In this document: positions 53,318 through 59,818 of the stretch, in pieces | Numbering within the stretch: position 1 is the first letter of the stretch | Layout of the letters: each line of letters begins with the position of its first letter | Assembly (NCBI GenBank): GCA_024687125.1 | Contig: JAILFA010000077.1 | Coordinates: forward strand, 1-59,818 | Reading direction: 5' to 3' | Origin: Lachnospiraceae bacterium | GTDB taxonomy: Bacteria; Bacillota; Clostridia; Lachnospirales; Lachnospiraceae | Length of the DNA: 59,818 nucleotides | Made by a program: the position numbers and the translations under genes | Notes under the pieces: model-generated | The model's database searches: none | What the model was told of the DNA's origin: nothing | What the model saw: only the letters and a program-made list of their open reading frames with translations

Positions 53318-54240
53318 ACCGATTCTTACTGGCAGGGATCACGCAGATAGAGACCATCGTCAAGGTGAACAAAGTACCGGTCGAGTATGCGTCGCTTACC
53401 AACAAGCCGAACACGATCTTCACCGATGTCGGCGGCGATGCCTACAATGAGAGTCTTGCGTTCAAATGGCTCGGCGATGATGTCATGTTCCTCACATTCT
53501 TTGGCAAGAACCAGGACATTTCGATGATGAATCCGCCGCACCATGAGATCTCGGTGCCGACGAACTACGTGCAGCGCACCCACGGTGACACGCCGCTGGC
53601 GGTGATCATGGTGGATGAGGACCGCAAGGAGCAGATCTTTGAGGATATCAAGGACATCCGCGACTGCGTTTATGACCGCGAGACCATTACCAAGCTTGTG
53701 CCGCAGTGCGATTTCGCTGTCCTGGCCAACGCCAACTTCTGCCGGCCGATCCTCGAGGAGGCGGTTCGCAATCACAAAAAGATCGCGGTCAATATCCGCA
53801 ATTTCTCCGAGCGCACTGAGCTCTACAGCGCGGATTTCCTCAAGGCCGCCAGTGTTCTGTACTTCAGTGACGATGATCTGGGCGGACAGGATCCGTTTGA
53901 ATTCGTCGCAGGTATCGGTGAAAAGTACGGGACCGATGTCATCATCCTCGGCCAGGGCAGCAAGGGCCTGGTTCTCTATGACAAGAAGATGCGCCTGAAC
54001 GCGCACTACAACACAGTCAAGATCAATGAAGTCGTCAACGCGGTCGGCGCCGGAAACGCGCTGTATTCCTGCTTCCTGCACTACTACGCGGAAGACGGGG
54101 ATTCCGTCAACGCGATCAAGATGGCACTGTTGTTCGCGTCTTACAAGATCGGCTATATGGGGACATCCATGGGATTCATGACGACCGAGCAGCTGGATCA
54201 GTGGAAGGGCATCATATGGCGCGAGGATCGTCTCAACTGA
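53314..54240 (+). CDS. PfkB family protein with altered catalytic GAGD motif
   Basis: The 308-residue protein has the ribokinase-like fold: an N-terminal FLLAGITQIETIVKV strand, TDVGGDAYNESLAFKWLGD (the GG substrate hinge), an IVKV-type lid, and TDVIILGQGSKGLVLYD. The conserved anion-hole motif GAGD, whose Asp is the catalytic base, reads VNAVGAGNALYS with Asn248. Transfer of phosphate to a sugar is therefore doubtful, and it may be a sensor or have shifted chemistry. It overlaps the TetR gene by four bases and malQ by 25, which suggests coordinated function in sugar handling. Confidence 0.82.
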   Translation: MNRFLLAGITQIETIVKVNKVPVEYASLTNKPNTIFTDVGGDAYNESLAFKWLGDDVMFLTFFGKNQDISMMNPPHHEISVPTNYVQRTHGDTPLAVIMVDEDRKEQIFEDIKDIRDCVYDRETITKLVPQCDFAVLANANFCRPILEEAVRNHKKIAVNIRNFSERTELYSADFLKAASVLYFSDDDLGGQDPFEFVAGIGEKYGTDVIILGQGSKGLVLYDKKMRLNAHYNTVKINEVVNAVGAGNALYSCFLHYYAEDGDSVNAIKMALLFASYKIGYMGTSMGFMTTEQLDQWKGIIWREDRLN

Positions 54241-55769
54241 ATCGCGCAGCGGGCATCCTGCTTCCGGTCTTTTCCCTGCCGGGCAGATACGGGATCGGAA
54301 GTCTCGGACGCGAGGCAAGGCAGTTTATCGATTTTCTGAAGCAGGCGGGGCAGCAGTACTGGCAGATCCTGCCGCTGGGACCGACGAGCTACGGGGACAG
54401 CCCGTATCAGTCGTTTTCCACCTATGCCGGCAATCCGTATTTTATCGATATCGACGAACTGATCGCGGCGGGGCTTCTCACAAAGGAGGAGGCCGCGCCT
54501 TATGAAGTTGCGGATAAAACGGCCCCCATCGATTACAGCAGGATCTATGATACGCGTTTTGTTCTGCTCAGAAAGGCGTATGACCGCTTTACGGGCGGGG
54601 ATGATGTCCCCGGGATCGCTTCTCTTCGCAAAGAATACGCTGTTTTCTGCGTGGAAAACGCGTCCTGGCTTGATGGCTTTTCCCTGTTTATCGCGATCAA
54701 AGCCGCCAACGACGGCAGGAGCTTTCTGGAATGGGACGCACCCCTGCGGCTCCGCGAGGAGGATGCGCTGGAAAAGGCGCGCACGGAGTATGCTGAGGAA
54801 GCGGATTTTCATTCGTTCCTGCAGTTCCTGTTTGCCGTGCAGTACGCGGCGCTTAAGGACTACGCGTCGAAAGCGGGGATCCGGATCATCGGTGATATCC
54901 CCATCTACGTGGCGCTGGATTCCTCTGATGTCTGGGCAAATCCCCATCTGTTCCAGCTGAACAGCGACAATGTTCCGACCGCGGTGGCCGGATGCCCTCC
55001 GGATGCTTTTTCGGCCACGGGCCAGCTGTGGGGAAATCCCCTGTACCGCTGGGACATCCATGAATCCACCGGATTTTCGTGGTGGATGGACAGGCTCGCG
55101 CATGCGTTTTCCATGTGCGATGTTCTCAGGATCGATCATTTCCGGGGGTTTGAATCCTACTATTCGATCCCGTACGGCCATGAGACCGCGGAATTCGGGC
55201 ACTGGGAAAAGGGCCCCGGTTTCGCGTTCTTTAAGACGCTGCAGAAAAAGCTCGGCGATGTCCGGGTGATCGCGGAGGATCTCGGATTTTTGACGCCGGA
55301 GGTATTGAAGCTCGTGGCGGATACAGGGTATCCGGGCATGAAGGTGCTGCAGTTCGCTTTTGATTCCCGCGAGGACAGCGACTATCTGCCGCACAACTAT
55401 CCCCGAAACTGTGTTGTGTATACCGGTACGCATGACAACGATACGACAGAGAGCTGGTACGACGAGATCCCCGCAACCGACCGCACCTTTGCGGCCGAGT
55501 ACCTGGGGATGGACGAGGGCTCCAGTCCGGCGGAGTCGCTGACACGCGCGGCACTCTCGAGCGTTGCGGACACGGCGGTGATCCCGCTTCAGGACTGGCT
55601 GGGACTGGGACACGAGGCGCGTATCAATCATCCGTCCACGCTCGGCGGCAACTGGGAGTGGCGGCTGGATGCCGCGATGCTCACAGACGAGCTGGCGGCG
55701 CGCATGAAGCGTCTCACCGGCCTCTACGGACGAAAGGCCAAAGGCGGGGAGACCGCAGAGTTCGGCTGA
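54216..55769 (+). CDS. malQ: 4-alpha-glucanotransferase (amylomaltase)
   Basis: The start is placed at 54216 (MARGSSQLNRAAGILLPVFS) with GGAAGGG seven bases upstream; a GTG at 54201 is the alternative. The 517-residue GH77 enzyme has QYWQILPLGPTSYGDSPYQS, the nucleophile region LRIDHFRGFESYY, the acid/base region IAEDLGFLTPEV and the transition-state Asp in YTGTHDNDTT. It rearranges alpha-1,4-glucans, releasing glucose, in glycogen or maltodextrin use. It overlaps the PfkB-like gene by 25 bases. Confidence 0.96.
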   Translation: MARGSSQLNRAAGILLPVFSLPGRYGIGSLGREARQFIDFLKQAGQQYWQILPLGPTSYGDSPYQSFSTYAGNPYFIDIDELIAAGLLTKEEAAPYEVADKTAPIDYSRIYDTRFVLLRKAYDRFTGGDDVPGIASLRKEYAVFCVENASWLDGFSLFIAIKAANDGRSFLEWDAPLRLREEDALEKARTEYAEEADFHSFLQFLFAVQYAALKDYASKAGIRIIGDIPIYVALDSSDVWANPHLFQLNSDNVPTAVAGCPPDAFSATGQLWGNPLYRWDIHESTGFSWWMDRLAHAFSMCDVLRIDHFRGFESYYSIPYGHETAEFGHWEKGPGFAFFKTLQKKLGDVRVIAEDLGFLTPEVLKLVADTGYPGMKVLQFAFDSREDSDYLPHNYPRNCVVYTGTHDNDTTESWYDEIPATDRTFAAEYLGMDEGSSPAESLTRAALSSVADTAVIPLQDWLGLGHEARINHPSTLGGNWEWRLDAAMLTDELAARMKRLTGLYGRKAKGGETAEFG

Positions 55770-55793
55770 GTTATCTTACGAAAGGACAAAGAT

Positions 55794-56345
55794 ATGGCGA
55801 AAACAGTTCTGTTTCTTGCGGAGGGCTTTGAAGAGATCGAGGCGCTGACAGTCGTCGATCTGCTGCGCCGGGCGGGGATCGAATGCGTCACGGCATCGAT
55901 CAGCGGAGATGCCAGTGTGAAGGGCTCCCATGACATCACCGTCATGGCTGATACGACACTCGCCAAGGCACCCATTGACGAAGCGGATATGCTGATCCTG
56001 CCGGGCGGCGGTCTGGGCACGCAGAATCTCAAGGCCTGCGAGCCGCTTGCGGACAAGCTCAGCGCGTTTGACAGCGCGGGAAAACTGCTTTCCGCGATCT
56101 GCGCGGCACCGACGGTGCTGGGAGAGCTCGGGCTTCTTAAGGGCCGGCGCGCCTGCTGCTATCCGGGCTGCGAGGATGGTCTTGTCGGAGCGGAGGTGAG
56201 CACGGACGAGGTGACGGTCGACGGTCACATCACGACCAGCCGCGGCATGGGGACGGCGATCCCGTTCGGTCTTGCGATCATCGAGCGCTTTCAGGGCGCA
56301 CAGGCGGCCGCGGATATGGCAAAGAAGATCGTTTACCGTGCGTGA
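55794..56345 (+). CDS. DJ-1/PfpI family protein
   Basis: The 183-residue protein has the DJ-1 subfamily start KTVLFLAEGFEEIEALTVVD, the ADMLILPGGGLGTQNL loop and the nucleophile elbow SAICAAPTVLGE with its conserved Cys near residue 103. The related ThiJ/DJ-1 proteins act in deglycation or redox stress, or as chaperones. The substrate is unknown. It follows malQ by 24 bases with a GAAAGGA site and is probably in the same operon. Confidence 0.92.
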   Translation: MAKTVLFLAEGFEEIEALTVVDLLRRAGIECVTASISGDASVKGSHDITVMADTTLAKAPIDEADMLILPGGGLGTQNLKACEPLADKLSAFDSAGKLLSAICAAPTVLGELGLLKGRRACCYPGCEDGLVGAEVSTDEVTVDGHITTSRGMGTAIPFGLAIIERFQGAQAAADMAKKIVYRA

Positions 56346-56377
56346 GCGGAGCATTCCGGGAGATGTGAACTCAGATC

Positions 56378-56953
56378 ATGGGCTGTGAGATCGAAAAAAA
56401 GTTTCTGGTGAAGGCGCTTCCGGAGGATCTGGAGCGCTTTCCCTTTCATGAGATCACGCAGGGGTATCTCTGCCGCCATCCCGCGGTCAGAGTGAGGCGC
56501 GAGGTCATCTGCAAAGGTGCGGGAGCTGCCCCGCGGGAACGCTATACGATGACCTACAAGGGCATCCGGCAGGAGGGGGTGCTCTCTCAGGAAGAGTATA
56601 ACCTCGCTCTGACAAAGGAGGCCTATGAGCATCTGCTTGCCAAGGCCGACGGCGTTGTGATCGAAAAAAAGCGGGTGATCCTGCCGCTCAATGAGGACGC
56701 GTTCGATGAAGAGAGCTTCGGCGAGGATCCCGTTCTCGGCGCATGGTATTCGGCGAAAGGGGAGGAAGCGCCCCGGATCGAACTGGATATCTTCGGCGGC
56801 GTCCATCAGGGCCTGATGTTCGCCGAGGTTGAGTTTCCCTCGGAGGAGACCGCCGCGGCCTATCATGCCGCATCCTGGTTCGGCGAAGAGGTCACGGGCG
56901 ACGAGCACTATTCCAACGCGTGGCTGGCTGAGAACGGGCCGGAAAAAGCCTGA
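56378..56953 (+). CDS. CYTH domain protein
   Basis: The 191-residue protein begins with the CYTH signature EIEKKFLV (ExExK). It continues with the alternating charged strands of the tunnel fold: VRVRRE, YTMTYKG, IEKKRVILP, IELDIFGG and AEVEFPSEETAAAY. Members bind organic phosphates with metal ions and include triphosphatases and class IV adenylate cyclases. An inorganic triphosphatase is the likeliest activity here. It follows the DJ-1 gene by 32 bases. Confidence 0.9.
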   Translation: MGCEIEKKFLVKALPEDLERFPFHEITQGYLCRHPAVRVRREVICKGAGAAPRERYTMTYKGIRQEGVLSQEEYNLALTKEAYEHLLAKADGVVIEKKRVILPLNEDAFDEESFGEDPVLGAWYSAKGEEAPRIELDIFGGVHQGLMFAEVEFPSEETAAAYHAASWFGEEVTGDEHYSNAWLAENGPEKA

Positions 56954-56993
56954 CGCAGGGCAGACAAATCTACTGAATACGCGCCGTTTCATC

Positions 56994-57023
56994 TTGCATT
57001 TTTCCCCGCAGTTGTGGTATAAT
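56994..57023 (+). promoter_or_regulatory. Promoter of tig-clpP-clpX
   Basis: TTGCAT (56994-56999), an 18-base spacer and consensus TATAAT (57018-57023) with TGG before it (extended -10). A small palindrome TATGTG-N6-CACATA (57042-57059) lies in the leader and could form a weak stem. Confidence 0.75.
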
Positions 57024-57091
57024 TCTGCTTCGTGTATGCGTTATGTGCGTGTACACATAGTTTTGATGAACAGAAAGGATCAGGTAAGCAC

Positions 57092-58384
57092 ATGAACGTT
57101 CAGGTTGAAAAGCAGGAAAAAAGCATGGCGGTCCTCACCGTGGAAGTCGATGAGGCCACCTTTGAAAAGGCGATAGACAAGGTGTATCATGCCAGCAAGG
57201 GACGGATCAATGTCCCCGGATTCCGCAAAGGCAAGGCGCCCCGCAAGATGATCGAAAAGCTCTACGGACAGACCATCTTCTACGATGACGCGGCCAATGA
57301 CGTTGTGGATGACACCTACAGCGAAGCGGCCGAGCAGAGCGGAGAGGACATCGTATCCCTGCCGGAGATCGAGATCGTTCAGAAGGAGAGCGGCAAGCCG
57401 CTGATCTACAAAGCGACCGTCGCCCTGCGCCCGCCGGTCAAGCTCGGCAAATACAAGGGCCTCAAGGCTGATAAGATCGACGATACGGTGACGGACGAGG
57501 AACTGGATGCCGAGATCGAGCGCGTCCGCAAGCTCAACGGCCGCAGCGTCGACGTGACCGACCGCCCCGTGGAAAACGGAGACACGGTTTCCCTGGACTA
57601 TGAGGGCTTTGTCGACGGCGTGGCGTTCGAGGGAGGCAAGGGCGAGAACCACCCGCTGACCATCGGCTCCGGCGCGTTCATCCCCGGCTTCGAGGAGAAA
57701 CTCATCGGCGCCGAGATCGAAAAGCCGCTGGATGTGGAGGTCACCTTCCCGGAGGAATACCACGAGAAATCCCTCGCAGGCAAGGCGGCGGTCTTCAAGT
57801 GCGTTGTGCATTCGATCCGTGAAAAGGAGCTGCCGGAGCTCAATGATGAGTATGCGTCCGATATCTCCGAGTTTGAGACCTTTGCGGAGTATAAGGAGGA
57901 CGTGAAGAAAAAGCTCTCCGACAAAAAGCGCGAGGAGGAAGAGAAGAAGCGCGAGGATGCTCTTCTTGACGAGGTGGTCGCGGACAGCGAGGTTGAACTG
58001 CCGGATGCCATGGTCGATTCCAATATCGAGCTGATGCTCCGTGATTATGCGAGAAATCTGCGCTATCAGGGACTTTCCCTGGAACAGTACTTCCAGTACA
58101 CCGGACAGACGCTCGACGGCATGAGGGAGCAGATGCGTCCGGATACGATCAAGCGTCTCAAGGGATCTCTGGTCCTTGAAGCGATCGCTGTGGAGGAAGG
58201 TCTTAAGACGACCGATGAGGAGTTCGCCGAGGAGATCAAAAAGCGCGCCGAGGAAGCGCATATGGAGGCTGACAAGTATGAAGGGATGCTCTCCAATGGT
58301 CAGAAGCGCGAGATGAAAGAGAACATGGAGATCGACAAGGCTATGAAGTTTATTGTTGCGCAGGCCAAGGAAAAGAAAGCCTGA
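57092..58384 (+). CDS. tig: Trigger factor
   Basis: The start at 57092 ([15 protein letters not shown]) follows AAAGGATCAGG. The 430-residue chaperone has the ribosome-binding signature [14 protein letters not shown] near 43-56 and the FKBP-type PPIase domain ([29 protein letters not shown]). A long helical C-terminal arm domain follows, including a Lys/Glu-rich coiled stretch. It binds nascent chains at the ribosome exit and isomerises prolyl bonds. It is followed by clpP and clpX, the usual order. Confidence 0.97.
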   Translation: MNVQVEKQEKSMAVLTVEVDEATFEKAIDKVYHASKGRINVPGFRKGKAPRKMIEKLYGQTIFYDDAANDVVDDTYSEAAEQSGEDIVSLPEIEIVQKESGKPLIYKATVALRPPVKLGKYKGLKADKIDDTVTDEELDAEIERVRKLNGRSVDVTDRPVENGDTVSLDYEGFVDGVAFEGGKGENHPLTIGSGAFIPGFEEKLIGAEIEKPLDVEVTFPEEYHEKSLAGKAAVFKCVVHSIREKELPELNDEYASDISEFETFAEYKEDVKKKLSDKKREEEEKKREDALLDEVVADSEVELPDAMVDSNIELMLRDYARNLRYQGLSLEQYFQYTGQTLDGMREQMRPDTIKRLKGSLVLEAIAVEEGLKTTDEEFAEEIKKRAEEAHMEADKYEGMLSNGQKREMKENMEIDKAMKFIVAQAKEKKA

Positions 58385-58404
58385 CAGAAAGAAAGGTGAC
58401 GATC

Positions 58405-59009
58405 ATGAGCTTGATCCCTTACGTTATTGAACAGACCAGCCGCGGCGAGAGGTCCTATGACATCTATTCGAGACTTCTCAAGGAGCGCATCATCTTCCTC
58501 GGCGAGGAAGTCGATGCCAGTTCCGCGAGTGTTGTCGTGGCACAGCTTCTTTTCCTTGAAGCGGAGGATCCGGAAAAGGATATCCACCTCTACATCAACA
58601 GCCCCGGCGGTGAGATCACCAGCGGCATGGCCATCTACGACACGATGAACTACATCAAGTGCGATGTCGCGACGATCTGTGTCGGTATGGCGGCGAGCAT
58701 GGGCGCGTTCCTGCTGGCCGGCGGCGCCAAGGGCAAGAGGCAGGCTCTGCCCAACGCGGAGATCATGATCCACCAGCCCTCCGGCGGTTCCCGCGGACAG
58801 GCGACCGAGATCGAGATCGCGGCGAAGCACATTCTGCGCACGCGTGAAAAACTCAACACGATCCTCGCGGAGAATACCGGCAAGCCGATCGAAAAGATCG
58901 CCGAGGACACCGAGCGCGACAACTGGATGACAGCCGCGGAGGCCATGGAATACGGCATCATCGACTCCGTGATCACCAAGCGGCCGGATGAGAAAAAGGA
59001 CAAGAAATC

Positions 59010-59013
<4 letters not shown>
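58405..59013 (+). CDS. clpP: ATP-dependent Clp protease proteolytic subunit
   Basis: The start is taken at 58405 ([19 protein letters not shown]) with AAAGG nine bases upstream; a GTG at 58396 is possible. The 202-residue serine protease has the nucleophile in [15 protein letters not shown], the His in MIHQPSGG and the Asp in [14 protein letters not shown]. Tetradecamers degrade unfolded or tagged proteins fed by ClpX or ClpC. It lies 20 bases after tig, and the clpX start overlaps its stop. Confidence 0.98.

Positions 59014-59818
<805 letters not shown>

Overview
The window reads as a chromosome segment of an anaerobic, GC-rich Clostridia member, most likely a Lachnospiraceae-type bacterium. 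This is inferred from gene content: an oxygen-sensitive class III ribonucleotide reductase, a phosphotransbutyrylase/butyrate kinase pair, clostridial-type families (DUF6106, HAAS/DUF4097, DUF2225, propeller-type sensors) and Gram-positive promoters and ribosome sites. No phage, transposase, CRISPR array or plasmid gene was seen. Coding density is very high, and many neighbours overlap by 1-25 bases.

Layout. 1-9 kb: the 3' part of an EAL phosphodiesterase gene, the histone-like protein HU, an NrdG2-type activase and NrdD preceded by two NrdR-like boxes, then a PadR/HAAS/DUF4097 operon behind an array of 15-bp-spaced repeats, and a MATE exporter. 9-16.4 kb (minus strand): a cyclic-di-GMP style operon (GGDEF-EAL, HD-GYP, giant propeller hybrid sensor, perhaps the MATE exporter) in which nearly every phosphotransfer or metal-site residue except those of the EAL domain is altered. 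16.4-19.6 kb: tRNA-Met beside palindromic partial tRNA copies, RdgB, a degenerate amidase-like protein and an RNA methyltransferase. 19.7-27.9 kb: a small membrane protein and a sugar kinase/nucleotidyltransferase fusion, then ptb-buk-secA-prfB. 27.9-33.4 kb: a propeller lipoprotein, a glycosyltransferase, hisC, a small exporter, a methyltransferase and dapF. 33.5-42.1 kb: a polysaccharide region (AlgD-type dehydrogenase, two GT4s, heparinase II/III-like protein, AsnB, GT2). 42.2-59.8 kb: a chemoreceptor, homoserine dehydrogenase and aspartate kinase, guaB-glnS, a TetR/PfkB-like/malQ/DJ-1/CYTH run, then tig-clpP-clpX, with clpX cut by the window end.

The most interesting points are the signalling operon at 9-16.4 kb built from catalytically degenerate modules, the kinase-pyrophosphorylase fusion at 20.1-22.1 kb, the PadR repeat array at 5.5 kb, the tRNA-derived palindromes at 16.4-16.65 kb, the NrdD-thioredoxin fusion, and three genes whose best promoter places the transcription start at or within two bases of the start codon. 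All functional calls come from reading motifs by eye; no database search was run.
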